The notes under the pieces: generated by a model
What the model was told of the DNA's origin: nothing
Databases searched by the model: none
The model's input: the letters and a program-made list of their open reading frames with translations, nothing else
Position numbers and translations under genes: made by a program
Shown here: piece by piece, positions 19,259 through 28,343 of the stretch
Layout: each line of letters opens with the position of its first letter
How positions within the stretch are numbered: the stretch's first letter is position 1
Source of the DNA: Rhizophagus prolifer
Taxonomy: Eukaryota; Glomeromycota; Glomeromycetes; Glomerales; Glomeraceae
Direction of reading: 5' to 3'
DNA length: 64,000 nucleotides
Assembly: GCA_019425655.1 (NCBI GenBank)
Contig: NQWY01024832.1
Span: 1-64,000, forward strand

Positions 19259-19290
19259 AAAAACCGCCTGATTTAGGCGGTTTTTGTTTT
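19259..19290 (+). terminator. Terminator of tRNA-Phe copy 2
   Basis: AAACCGCCT and AGGCGGTTT form a stem with a 5-nt loop, followed by a T-rich tail. Confidence 0.8.
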
Positions 19291-19386
19291 TTGCTACTTT
19301 ATTGTCTGATTTTTCATATTAAAATTGAGTTTTGAAAGTTAATTTTATATTTTAATAATAAAAGTTGCTTATTTTCAAAAAAGAAA

Positions 19387-19394
19387 TATTTTTG
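19387..19394 (+). promoter_or_regulatory. -7 element of the giant repeat protein
   Basis: TATTTTTG followed by C lies 26 nt before the ATG at 19421. It makes a coding extension upstream, and thus a missed signal peptide there, unlikely. Confidence 0.45.
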
Positions 19395-19420
19395 CAAAAA
19401 AAACTAATTTTCAAAACTTC

Positions 19421-22400
19421 ATGATGAGAAAACTCTCACAAATAAAAAGTGATACAATCAATTATCTTTCAAATGGTATTGTAGAAGACTCGCATGGGAA
19501 AATAATAACAAATCATGTTTTAAGAGAAAAGTTTCTAAAAGAGAGAGCGATGAAAGTTCTTTCAGAAAAGAAAAAAATGCTAAAGGCAACCCCAACTCTT
19601 GTGGAATTGTGTTCTAATGGCGGCTTTGAACAATTTGAAAGTGTTGGGGGAAAAAACTATCTTAAGAATTTTTTATTTTCTATAGGAGATCCGCCCGGAC
19701 CAACGCAGTGTAGGTCTATTTCTAATAAAGCAGACTCTTATATTAATCAATACGATCCTACTGACGGAGATCTGATGGCAACAACTGTTCCTGCCAATCT
19801 TATCGATTCTTATATGGGAGACATAAAAGCATTTGATCAGTATGCCCTTAAAATTAATTATCCTAATTCAAGTACTTATGGATCAATAGTACAGGGGAAA
19901 AGATTCAAAACCAATAATGAGAATTTTGTAAAATTTAATTATAAGGCCATCCTTCAAAGTGTTTATGATAATAGCCATACTGATAATCAAGCTTTTTTTA
20001 AAGCAAGAATACTTAATAAGTCAAATGTTGTTGTAAGTGAATTTTGTCTTGTTGGCGATGAAAAGAACTGCATATTTACAAAAGTTCCGGACGGCAGCTA
20101 CGGTTATGTGACATTATATACAGCCAACTGGCAGTCAGGATTGCTCGATATCTCTTCTATTCCTAATAATGAGGAATTTACGGTGGAGTTTATGGCGTCG
20201 CGTTGTGGATTAGGGGGACATTTTGGATATGCGTATGTAGATGATATTTGTCTATTACATTCGAATGAGAGTTTTGTCGGAAGCATTGATCTTAGCCCTT
20301 TGAATGCTGTTTGTCCAACATTACCCATTAATGTTTCAGGTGTGTTTACGGTTCCAAATTCCGGCGGAGTAACCGCATCTGTCAAAAATATCACTTTGAA
20401 ATTATTTAATGAAAGCGGTGCTACTGTTTATACAACACAATCTGCTACAATTGATAATGTTAATAAAAAATTTAATTTTGTTCTTAGTAATTCGGATTTT
20501 CCCAATACAAACCAAGCAAATTATAATGTAGGTGTATATGTAGATTATGATATACAAGGCAGTTCGTGCGGTGGTAATAATTTTTTCACAAATGCTTCGG
20601 ATACAGATGCTAATGAAGGTTGGGATATCAGTTTTCTTAATTGCTCATCCTCTTGTAATATCCCTGTAAACACGGCAAAATTATCAAAATGTGATACTGA
20701 TGGGAATGGAGTAGAGGATTTTAATCTCACCGATTTTGATAGCAAAGTAGTAACATCTACAGCCGGTCTTAGTTTTACCTATTTTAAAAATTATAACGAT
20801 GCACTTAGTAATTCTAATAGTATTAGCAATTTTACTAAGTATCCATCTGGTACTGGAAATGTATATGTAAGAATATCCCGAGATGCTAGCTGTTACAAAA
20901 TAGTTTCAGTATCCTTAGAGGTTAGGAATCCAACTGCAAATATTACGGGTATCCTGAATGTCTGTTCGGGCAGTACGAACTTGACTGCATCAACAGGTAG
21001 CAGTTATCTTTGGAGTCCGGGTGGTGAAACAACGCAAACTATTTCCGTGAGCAATACGGGAGTTTACTCCGTTACGGTTACAGATAGCTATGGCTGTAGT
21101 AGCACTGCGAGTGTGAGTATAGAACCAAGCTTAACTGCTGTCACACCAACTTTACAAGTTACGCAACCTTCCTGTTTTGTGTCTTCGGGAACAATAAAGG
21201 TAATATCTCCCGCATCGGAATATAGTTTTGATAACGGTGTTACCTGGACTACTAATGCTATAAAATCTAATTTATATCCAGGAAAATATTTTGTAAAAGT
21301 CAAAACTGTCAAAGGCTGCATATCTTACTCTCAAGAAGTTGATATTGTACAATCTTTGTTGCCGTATCCCAATTGCAACTCGACGCAGCCAAGATTTTGT
21401 GGAGATACGGGTTCCATCACTGTTACCAATTCTGCAGCTTATTACAGTTTTGATAATGGTGTAACCTGGGTTAATAATCCAGTAGCAGATAAACTACAGC
21501 CAGGCAAGTATACTGTCCGAACAAAGGATGCTGCAGGATGTATATCTAATCCGCAAGTTGTTGCTATAGAAAGTCAAACTTTGGGCGATCCGGAATATAC
21601 ATTGGTTAGTCCTGCTTGTTCGGTTGCTGGCAGTATTACTATTAATACACCTGCAGATTTTTATACTTTTGACGGTGGTACGACCTGGGTAACATCGAAT
21701 GTTCTAAGTAATGTCAATTCAGGTAATTTTTCTGTAGGTGTCAAAAACTACTTGGGCTGCATATCTTATTTTAAAACTATCTATGTATATAAATTTGAGA
21801 ATCAGTCACCACAATATGAAGTGATCCAACCAGAGTGTGGAACCAATGGGGCTATCTATATAAAAACTGAGGCAGCTCAATATAGCTTTGATAACGGTGC
21901 AACTTGGACTACGAGCAATTTGGCAGAATTGCCGGCAGGAAATTATACAATAAAAATTAAAAACAGTGCCAACTGTATTTCTCAGGCTACTACTGTAACT
22001 CTTAATCCGCCTTACCTTCCTAATCCTATATATACGGTCGAGCAGCCTGGTTGTGGAGTTAATGGAAAAATCACTATTAACAGTGTATATGACTTTTATA
22101 GTTTTGATAATGGTGTAACTTGGGTTACGACCAATTCCAAAGTATTACCTGCGGGATCCTATCAGATTATGGTGAAGAATAATATTGGCTGCAAATCTTA
22201 TGCTCAATATGTATATTTGTACGAACAAAAACTACCGCAGCCTTCTTTCAAAGTTGTGCAGCCAACTTGCACAACAAAAGGAAGTATAACCATCAATACT
22301 GTAGCTGATTTTTATAGTATCAACGGAGGCTCTACTTGGAGTACTAATCCTGTGTTTAGCAATTTGACAGGATCTAGTTTTACTATTGTTATTAAAAATA

Positions 22401-25400
22401 ACCTGAACTGTATCTCAGAGTCTGCTTATACGTATTTTAATCAGCCATATTTGGAGTCACCAACATATACTGCAGTTAATCCAAGCTGTGGTAATACAAT
22501 TGGCAGTATAAAATTTACATCAGCAGCAGATCAATATAGTATAAATGGAGGAAGTTCATGGTCAACAAATCCAGATTTTAACAACCTTAACAAAGGTTAT
22601 TATAGCCTGGTAGTGAAAAAAGCAGGATGTATTTCTAATAGTATTAGTTTTTACATGGACGACACCTCATTAGCTGCTCCATCGGTCACAGTTGTACAGC
22701 CTACTTGTGGAAGTAAAGGAAGTATCACTGTTAATGCGGTTGCGGATTCATATAGTATTGATGGTTATACATGGGTAACTACTCCTGTTTTTAATAATTT
22801 AAATCCAGGGTATTATAGTGTTTATATCAAGAATAATTCTGGTTGTAAATCAGCAGGAGTTTCAGTTAATTTACAAAATTTCTATTTAGATGATCCGGAT
22901 TATACTTACACATTACCATCGTGTGGTGTTGGAGGTACAATTACAATTACAACGCCAGCTGCTTCTTACAGTATCAACGGAGGGAGCACATGGAACACAA
23001 GCCCTGTTTTTACTAATCTACAGCCCGGTAGTTATTCTATAGCTATCAAGAATAGTCAAAATTGTACATCCAACCTTTCCGGAAGATATCTTAATTTTAA
23101 TAGATTTTATCTGCCTAAACCAGATGTAGAAGTCACTCAGCCTGTATGCGGGCAAAATGGTAGTATAAAAATTATAACTTCAGCGTCACAATATAGTTTT
23201 GATGGCGGAAATACCTGGACAACCAATCCTGTTCTTAATAACCTGACTAGTGGTTATTACTATATAATGATTAAAAATGCTCAGAACTGCACATCAGATC
23301 CTTATGGCTTCAGTGTATCCATTAACGCTTATTATCTTCCCCGGCCAATGGTTAACGTTGTTCAACCAACTTGTAGCAACAACGGAAGTATAACAGTTGT
23401 TTCCAATGCAGCATCTTACTCTTTTGACAATGGTGTTACCTGGACCACAAGTTCTTCATTGCTGAATCCAGCCCCGGGATACTATAGTATTAAGATTAAA
23501 AATTCAATCGGATGTGTTTCTACTGCTGCTAATGTAAATGTTCAGAAGTATTATTTGAATGCTCCGCAAGTGACAACAATACAGCCAACCTGCTCATCTC
23601 CTTCAGGTACAATTATAGTAAATACTATTGCTGATCTTTACAGTTTTGATAATGGAACAACTTGGGTTACCAATCCAATTAAAAATTCTGTTCCCTCCGG
23701 ATATTACAATATTTTGATAAAAAATAGTTTTGGTTGCATATCTCAGGCTGCCTACACTTATATTAATTCAAGTCCCAATGTCCCAGCTGCTCCTGCGGTT
23801 ACTGTAGTACAGCCGACAGCTTGTGATAGTACAGACGGCAGTATCAAAATTAATACAACAGGTGTCAGCTATTCTTTCAATGACGGAGCCTCTTGGACTA
23901 CTAATCCAATGAAAACAAATCTTGGTTCGGGAACATATATTATTAAAATTAAAACTAATTCATATAGCTGCGAATCAAAAACAACAGTCGTAAATTTGGA
24001 TTCCGGAGTTGCAACTGCAGCACCTGATGTATCTGTAACACAACCGACTTGTAGTATTTCTACGGGTACTATAACCGTTACAAGTCCAGCTTCTACTTAT
24101 AGTTTTGATAATGGGTTAACATTCACTTATTCAAACTCTAAAAGTGACTTGCTGCCGGGAACTTATAATGTTAAAGTTAAAAATACAACAGGATGTATTT
24201 CTAATGTTGCAACTGTAGTTGTTTCTAAGCCGGCTCCATTGCCAGCTCCAGCTTATGCTGTAAAACAACCGGATTGTAATAATGCATTCGGAGAAATCAA
24301 AGTTACAAGCCCGGCTTCGGAATATAGTTTTGATAATGGTCTTACATTTGGTGCTGCAGACACTAAGACAAATTTAACTCCCGGAACTTATAATATCGTA
24401 ATTAAAGATGCAGCCGGTTGTATCTCTTCTGCCGCAATGGTTACGGTTAATACGAGACCTTTAACACCCGAGCTTCCTCAGGTTTCAATTACCCAACCAG
24501 TAGGTTGTACTGCTAATACGGGAAATATTGCAGTAATATCTCCCGCAGCATATTATAGCTTTGATAATGGACTTACATGGATTACAAGCTCTAATGCGAC
24601 ATTGCCGCCCGGAACCTATCTGGTAAGACAAAAACTTTCCAATTCAGGATGCCCATCGCCAGCATTGTCAGTAACGATAGATATGCCGCCTAATGCACCT
24701 GTTTTACCTACTTACAGCATTAATCAACCAGCGTCATGTGTTAATCCATTTGGGGATATTAATATTACTACGCCAGCATTTGCTTATAGTTTTGATAATG
24801 GTTTGACTTATACTTCAAGTGCATACTCAGGACAATTATCTCCAGGTAATTATTATCTTAAAACCAAAAATTCTGCCGGTTGTGAATCGGGTTCTGTACT
24901 TGTAGTAATAAAAAAGCCTATCGATACGCCAGTTAAGCCAGTAGTACAAGTTCAACAATTAGACTGTCACCATTCTAGTGGTGAGATTTTAGTTAATGCA
25001 GGTATAGCTGTACAGTATTCAATAGATAATGGTCTTACATGGATTGGTAATAATTCATTTATTAATCTTATTCCTGGGTCATACAGTGTGAGATATAAAA
25101 ATCCTAATGGATGTATCTCTGATCCTGAAATAGTAATTATCAATACGTATACTAATAGTACACCAAAGCCAATTGCTGATGCTCAACAATATTTTTGTGT
25201 ACAAAATAAGCCGACAATTGCCGACATAATAATAACGGGAACAGGTGTCAAATGGTATAACTCTGCATTTGGAACTAGTCAGCTGGCTGCTTCTACATTA
25301 TTAGTTGATGGACAAACATATTATGCATCACAGGTGGTTGCGACTTGTACAAGTGATCGTATTCCTGTTACGGTTAGTATCCAGTCAACTTTGCCGCCAA

Positions 25401-26110
25401 CCGGAGATTCTCCGCAATTGTTCTGTATTAGTCAGAATGCAAAATTATCTGATGTCAAGGTGAATGGCAGTAGTATAAAATGGTATGCTGATAAATTATC
25501 AATTATTCCTCTTCCTTCCAATACGTCATTACAGGATGGTTTTACTTATTATGCAACACAGATGGTAAATGATTGTGAGAGTGTTTTGAGATTGCCTATA
25601 TTGGTTAATATAACCTCTGGTGTTATTCCTAATATGCCAGGTCCGGAAATCCAAAATATTCAGATAGAAAATAATACAGCTACTGTTATAATTAAAGGAG
25701 TTTCTAATTATGAATATTCATTAGATAATACCAATAATTGGCAAAATTCTAACGTTTTTAAAAATTTGGATAATGGAAATCATAAGGTATATGTGAGAGA
25801 AGTCTCCAATATTTGTGCAGTTTCTTTAAAAGAATTTACTATTTTTAAGATTAATAACATTTTAACTCCTAATGGCGATGGTATTAATGATAACTGGGAA
25901 ATAGAAGGATTAGAGAATTATCCGGGTACAAAAGTTCGAGTTATGGATAAGAATGGAAGAGTAGTCTTAGATACAGTAGTATCAGGAAAGTTTTTTTGGA
26001 ACGGAACTTTTTCGGGCAGGTTATTGCCTACGGATAATTATTGGTATCATATTGTGTTGACAGATGGCAGGCTGTTGACAGGTTATCTTGTGATAAAAAA
26101 TAGGAATTAA
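19421..26110 (+). CDS. Giant SprB-like repeat surface protein with T9SS type B sorting domain
   Basis: A 2229-residue protein. Residues about 60-290 resemble the jelly-roll N-terminal modules of flavobacterial adhesins (LCSNGGFEQFE, GYAYVDDICLL). A linker and an SprB/PKD-like unit (ILNVCSG...) follow. Residues about 575-1911 are 18 tandem repeats of 72-77 residues, each with '(V/I)xQPxC', 'GSITV', 'YSFDNGxTW' and 'GxYxVxIKNxxGC(I/K)S'. Two WY-type Ig-like units and a partial repeat come next. The last 85 residues (from NNILTPNGDGINDNW) are the gliding-motility-associated CHU_C domain used for type IX export. The first 60 residues are charged and contain no Sec signal peptide, which is odd for a T9SS substrate. 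A role in adhesion or gliding is inferred from the family. Confidence 0.88.
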   Translation: MMRKLSQIKSDTINYLSNGIVEDSHGKIITNHVLREKFLKERAMKVLSEKKKMLKATPTLVELCSNGGFEQFESVGGKNYLKNFLFSIGDPPGPTQCRSISNKADSYINQYDPTDGDLMATTVPANLIDSYMGDIKAFDQYALKINYPNSSTYGSIVQGKRFKTNNENFVKFNYKAILQSVYDNSHTDNQAFFKARILNKSNVVVSEFCLVGDEKNCIFTKVPDGSYGYVTLYTANWQSGLLDISSIPNNEEFTVEFMASRCGLGGHFGYAYVDDICLLHSNESFVGSIDLSPLNAVCPTLPINVSGVFTVPNSGGVTASVKNITLKLFNESGATVYTTQSATIDNVNKKFNFVLSNSDFPNTNQANYNVGVYVDYDIQGSSCGGNNFFTNASDTDANEGWDISFLNCSSSCNIPVNTAKLSKCDTDGNGVEDFNLTDFDSKVVTSTAGLSFTYFKNYNDALSNSNSISNFTKYPSGTGNVYVRISRDASCYKIVSVSLEVRNPTANITGILNVCSGSTNLTASTGSSYLWSPGGETTQTISVSNTGVYSVTVTDSYGCSSTASVSIEPSLTAVTPTLQVTQPSCFVSSGTIKVISPASEYSFDNGVTWTTNAIKSNLYPGKYFVKVKTVKGCISYSQEVDIVQSLLPYPNCNSTQPRFCGDTGSITVTNSAAYYSFDNGVTWVNNPVADKLQPGKYTVRTKDAAGCISNPQVVAIESQTLGDPEYTLVSPACSVAGSITINTPADFYTFDGGTTWVTSNVLSNVNSGNFSVGVKNYLGCISYFKTIYVYKFENQSPQYEVIQPECGTNGAIYIKTEAAQYSFDNGATWTTSNLAELPAGNYTIKIKNSANCISQATTVTLNPPYLPNPIYTVEQPGCGVNGKITINSVYDFYSFDNGVTWVTTNSKVLPAGSYQIMVKNNIGCKSYAQYVYLYEQKLPQPSFKVVQPTCTTKGSITINTVADFYSINGGSTWSTNPVFSNLTGSSFTIVIKNNLNCISESAYTYFNQPYLESPTYTAVNPSCGNTIGSIKFTSAADQYSINGGSSWSTNPDFNNLNKGYYSLVVKKAGCISNSISFYMDDTSLAAPSVTVVQPTCGSKGSITVNAVADSYSIDGYTWVTTPVFNNLNPGYYSVYIKNNSGCKSAGVSVNLQNFYLDDPDYTYTLPSCGVGGTITITTPAASYSINGGSTWNTSPVFTNLQPGSYSIAIKNSQNCTSNLSGRYLNFNRFYLPKPDVEVTQPVCGQNGSIKIITSASQYSFDGGNTWTTNPVLNNLTSGYYYIMIKNAQNCTSDPYGFSVSINAYYLPRPMVNVVQPTCSNNGSITVVSNAASYSFDNGVTWTTSSSLLNPAPGYYSIKIKNSIGCVSTAANVNVQKYYLNAPQVTTIQPTCSSPSGTIIVNTIADLYSFDNGTTWVTNPIKNSVPSGYYNILIKNSFGCISQAAYTYINSSPNVPAAPAVTVVQPTACDSTDGSIKINTTGVSYSFNDGASWTTNPMKTNLGSGTYIIKIKTNSYSCESKTTVVNLDSGVATAAPDVSVTQPTCSISTGTITVTSPASTYSFDNGLTFTYSNSKSDLLPGTYNVKVKNTTGCISNVATVVVSKPAPLPAPAYAVKQPDCNNAFGEIKVTSPASEYSFDNGLTFGAADTKTNLTPGTYNIVIKDAAGCISSAAMVTVNTRPLTPELPQVSITQPVGCTANTGNIAVISPAAYYSFDNGLTWITSSNATLPPGTYLVRQKLSNSGCPSPALSVTIDMPPNAPVLPTYSINQPASCVNPFGDINITTPAFAYSFDNGLTYTSSAYSGQLSPGNYYLKTKNSAGCESGSVLVVIKKPIDTPVKPVVQVQQLDCHHSSGEILVNAGIAVQYSIDNGLTWIGNNSFINLIPGSYSVRYKNPNGCISDPEIVIINTYTNSTPKPIADAQQYFCVQNKPTIADIIITGTGVKWYNSAFGTSQLAASTLLVDGQTYYASQVVATCTSDRIPVTVSIQSTLPPTGDSPQLFCISQNAKLSDVKVNGSSIKWYADKLSIIPLPSNTSLQDGFTYYATQMVNDCESVLRLPILVNITSGVIPNMPGPEIQNIQIENNTATVIIKGVSNYEYSLDNTNNWQNSNVFKNLDNGNHKVYVREVSNICAVSLKEFTIFKINNILTPNGDGINDNWEIEGLENYPGTKVRVMDKNGRVVLDTVVSGKFFWNGTFSGRLLPTDNYWYHIVLTDGRLLTGYLVIKNRN
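21143..25153 (+). repeat. 18 tandem coding repeats of about 223 bp
   Basis: In-frame array inside the giant surface protein. The units are clearly related in protein (conserved Cys, YSFDNG, W and GC) but diverged in DNA, so the array is old and stable and not a recent expansion. Confidence 0.85.
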
Positions 26111-26140
26111 AAAAAGGCGCTTGATAAAGCACCTTTTTTT
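26108..26140. terminator. Bidirectional terminator between the giant gene and coaD
   Basis: AAAAAGGCGCTT and AAGCACCTTTTT form a stem between convergent genes. The single mismatch is C-A on the plus strand but a G-U wobble on the minus strand, so it should fold better for coaD. Confidence 0.7.
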
Positions 26141-26150
26141 ATAAAATAAA

Positions 26151-26621
26151 TTAAAATTTCTCCACTCTAACAGCTTCCGGAACCATAATCTCGTAGTTAC
26201 CGCCATAAGAAATGATTTCTCTCACAATGCTGCTGCTGATGTAAGATTTCCCGGATGAGGTTAGAAGAAATATCGTTTCAACTGTATTGTCTCTTGTCAG
26301 GGCTCTGTTGGTCTGTGCAATGGATTTTTCAAATTCGAAATCAGCAGGGTTTCTAAGTCCTCTCAAGATGAAATTGACATTTTTACTTTTACAGTAATCA
26401 ATCGTCAAACCTTCAAAATCATCAACTTCAACATTCGGGAATTTTTCAAAAGTTTTCTTGATGAACTCTTTACGTTGTTCAAGGGAGAACATATATTTTT
26501 TCTGAGAATTTTTTCCGATAGCAATGATGATTTTATCAAACAACGGAACTGCACGTTCTACAATATCATAATGACCAAGTGTGATTGGATCAAAAGACCC
26601 GGGAAAAACAGCAATTTTCAT
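26151..26621 (-). CDS. coaD: Phosphopantetheine adenylyltransferase
   Basis: Penultimate enzyme of coenzyme A synthesis: 4'-phosphopantetheine plus ATP gives dephospho-CoA. The 156-residue protein starts MKIAVFPGSFDPITLGH, containing the T/HxGH nucleotide-binding motif, and has RGLRNPADFEFE and TSSGKSYISSSIVREI near the end. An in-frame ATG at 26627 would add two residues; the MKIAVFPGSFDP start is the family norm. It follows ddl after 12 nt and is probably cotranscribed with it. Confidence 0.96.
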   Translation of the reverse strand: MKIAVFPGSFDPITLGHYDIVERAVPLFDKIIIAIGKNSQKKYMFSLEQRKEFIKKTFEKFPNVEVDDFEGLTIDYCKSKNVNFILRGLRNPADFEFEKSIAQTNRALTRDNTVETIFLLTSSGKSYISSSIVREIISYGGNYEIMVPEAVRVEKF

Positions 26622-26633
26622 AGTCATTGATGA

Positions 26634-27617
26634 TTATTTGTTAAGTGCTTTTTCTACTTCGTTTCCGCAAAGGTCTTTGATAGAGATACCGTATATTTTT
26701 GCCTGTTGTGGAAGGATGCTGGCCGGTGAAAAACCGGGATTAGTATTCATTTCTAAAAGATGCGGAATTCCGTCAACGATAATGAATTCCGAACGCGAAA
26801 ATCCGCTCATACCGAGTGATTTGTAAGCTTTGATAGAGATTTCTTCCACTTTCTTTCTGGTCTCTTCATCAATTCTTGCCGGTGTGATTTCCTGAGAAGC
26901 ACCCTCATATTTAGCTTCATAATCAAAGAATTCTTTGTCGGGAACAATTTCCGTGATTCCCAAAACGATCACTTCACCTTTATAATCCAAAACGCCAACG
27001 GAAACTTCCATTCCATTCAAAGCGCTTTCGATAAGGATTTCGTCATCTTCTTTATAAGCAACTTCAAGTGCTTTTGCTAATTCGGATTTTTCTTTCACTT
27101 TAGAAATTCCCAAAGAAGAACCACTTTGATTAGGTTTGACAAAAACCGGAAGTCCTAGTTTTTCTACAATTTCGTCATTAGAAATTTCCTCTCCCTTTCT
27201 CAAATAAATACTTTTTGCGGAAGGAATTCCATATTTAGACAAAACAGCTAAAGTATCTTTTTTATTGAAGGTTAATGCACTTTGATAGAAATCACAACCT
27301 GTATATTTTTGCCCGACTGCATCCCAATACGCTTGGAGGATTCCGTTTTCACCAGGTGTTCCGTGGATGATATTGAAGCAAACATCAAATTTCAAGCTTT
27401 CTCCGTTGCCAAAATCTGCAGAGAAATCAGCTTTATTGATTGGTTTTTTATTGTCGTTTTCGTCTGAGAAATACCATTCGTCTGTTAGAATTACAACTTT
27501 ATAAACGTTATAGGCTTCACGGTCCAGCGAATCAAAAATCAGTTGTCCGCTTTTAAGAGAAACTTTGTATTCATCAGAATAGCCGCCCATTACAACGGCC
27601 ACATTTTTTTTACTCAT
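26634..27617 (-). CDS. ddl: D-alanine--D-alanine ligase
   Basis: ATP-grasp ligase of 327 residues that makes the D-Ala-D-Ala terminus of peptidoglycan precursors. It has the N-terminal VVMGGYSDEYKVSLKSG, PVFVKPNQSGSSLGISKV in the ATP-grasp region, and LLEMNTNPGFSPASILPQQA with the metal-binding Glu/Asn and the substrate serine region. A TACATTTG -7 element lies 20 nt before the start. coaD follows closely. Confidence 0.97.
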   Translation of the reverse strand: MSKKNVAVVMGGYSDEYKVSLKSGQLIFDSLDREAYNVYKVVILTDEWYFSDENDNKKPINKADFSADFGNGESLKFDVCFNIIHGTPGENGILQAYWDAVGQKYTGCDFYQSALTFNKKDTLAVLSKYGIPSAKSIYLRKGEEISNDEIVEKLGLPVFVKPNQSGSSLGISKVKEKSELAKALEVAYKEDDEILIESALNGMEVSVGVLDYKGEVIVLGITEIVPDKEFFDYEAKYEGASQEITPARIDEETRKKVEEISIKAYKSLGMSGFSRSEFIIVDGIPHLLEMNTNPGFSPASILPQQAKIYGISIKDLCGNEVEKALNK

Positions 27618-27637
27618 TTCAAAATTATTCTTGAAAA

Positions 27638-27645
27638 CAAATGTA
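27638..27645 (-). promoter_or_regulatory. ddl -7 element
   Basis: TACATTTG on the minus strand, 20 nt before the ddl ATG. Confidence 0.45.
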
Positions 27646-27717
27646 AAGATTTTATGAAAAAAATATAGATTAAAAATTGCCTAAATATTAAAATTAAGAA
27701 TTTAAGTGTGAATTGAA

Positions 27718-27851
27718 AACACAAAGGCACAAAGAATCTATATTTCTTGTAGCGCTATTAGGCACAAAGTTTAATTTCATTAAATAAAAAATCTTTGATT
27801 TTCCTTGTGCCTTAAAACATTTGATCTAAAAAAACTTCGCGCCTTTGTGTT
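27718..27851. repeat. Inverted pair of the CTTTGTG/CTTTGCG intergenic repeat
   Basis: AACACAAAGGC (27718-27728) and GCCTTTGTGTT (27841-27851) are perfect inverted arms. Inside are GGCACAAAG (27771-27779) and CCTTGTGCC, a second inverted pair. The same words occur before pheT, argC, argD and the carbamoyltransferase gene, so this is one repeat family. Confidence 0.6.
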
Positions 27852-27864
27852 AAGCTAATATTTA

Positions 27865-28227
27865 CTAAAATAATAATCTCATATAAGGCCAATAAATCAA
27901 AGCTCCAACACAAACCGAAGAAATAGTCGCTAACATGACAGTGCCTCCAGCCAAATCTTTAATTATTCCTATTCGAGAATCAAATTCAGGCTGGATATAA
28001 TCGCAGATTTTTTCAACACAAGTATTCAAAGCTTCTGTTACTAAAACAAAAAAACAACAAAAAATTATTAAAGCTGTTTCCATTTTCGAAAGGCTAAGAA
28101 AAACGATCAGAAAAAGATTAATTAGCAAACCGAAAATATGAATCTGAAAATTGCGTTCGGTTCTCAAAATCCACATCAAGCCTTTGATTGTAAAATGGAC
28201 ACTTTTGTGAAATGGCGGTTTTTTCAT
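27865..28227 (-). CDS. Diacylglycerol kinase family membrane protein
   Basis: A 120-residue DgkA-family protein with three hydrophobic helices. Family signatures are TERNFQIHIF, VTEALNTCVEKICD (with the catalytic Glu and Asn) and DLAGGTVMLA. In Bacteroidota and Gram-positive bacteria this family often phosphorylates undecaprenol and not diacylglycerol; which applies here cannot be decided. A TATCTTTG -7 element lies 15 nt upstream. It is separated from ddl by a repeat-containing gap. Confidence 0.9.
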   Translation of the reverse strand: MKKPPFHKSVHFTIKGLMWILRTERNFQIHIFGLLINLFLIVFLSLSKMETALIIFCCFFVLVTEALNTCVEKICDYIQPEFDSRIGIIKDLAGGTVMLATISSVCVGALIYWPYMRLLF

Positions 28228-28242
28228 ACTCTATAATATCAA

Positions 28243-28250
28243 CAAAGATA
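28243..28250 (-). promoter_or_regulatory. -7 element of the dgkA-like gene
   Basis: TATCTTTG on the minus strand, 15 nt before the ATG. Confidence 0.45.
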
Positions 28251-28312
28251 GATAAATCCGAAAATTGTTAATAACTAAATAAATACGGCTTTTAAAATTT
28301 GTCCGAAATCAT

Positions 28313-28320
28313 TATCTTTG
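28313..28320 (+). promoter_or_regulatory. dnaN -7 element
   Basis: TATCTTTG, 23 nt before the dnaN ATG. No well-spaced -33 TTTG was found. Confidence 0.45.
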
Positions 28321-28343
28321 TGGAATTGAAATAAATACAGTTT

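Noticed and set aside
21143-25153. Regularly spaced repeats that could be taken for a CRISPR-like or satellite array
   Set aside because: The period (about 223 bp) is one protein domain, the frame is open throughout, and the conservation is at amino-acid level.
19421-26110. Phage tail fibre or other viral origin for the giant gene
   Set aside because: A CHU_C sorting domain and SprB-like repeats identify a flavobacterial surface protein; no phage genes are nearby.
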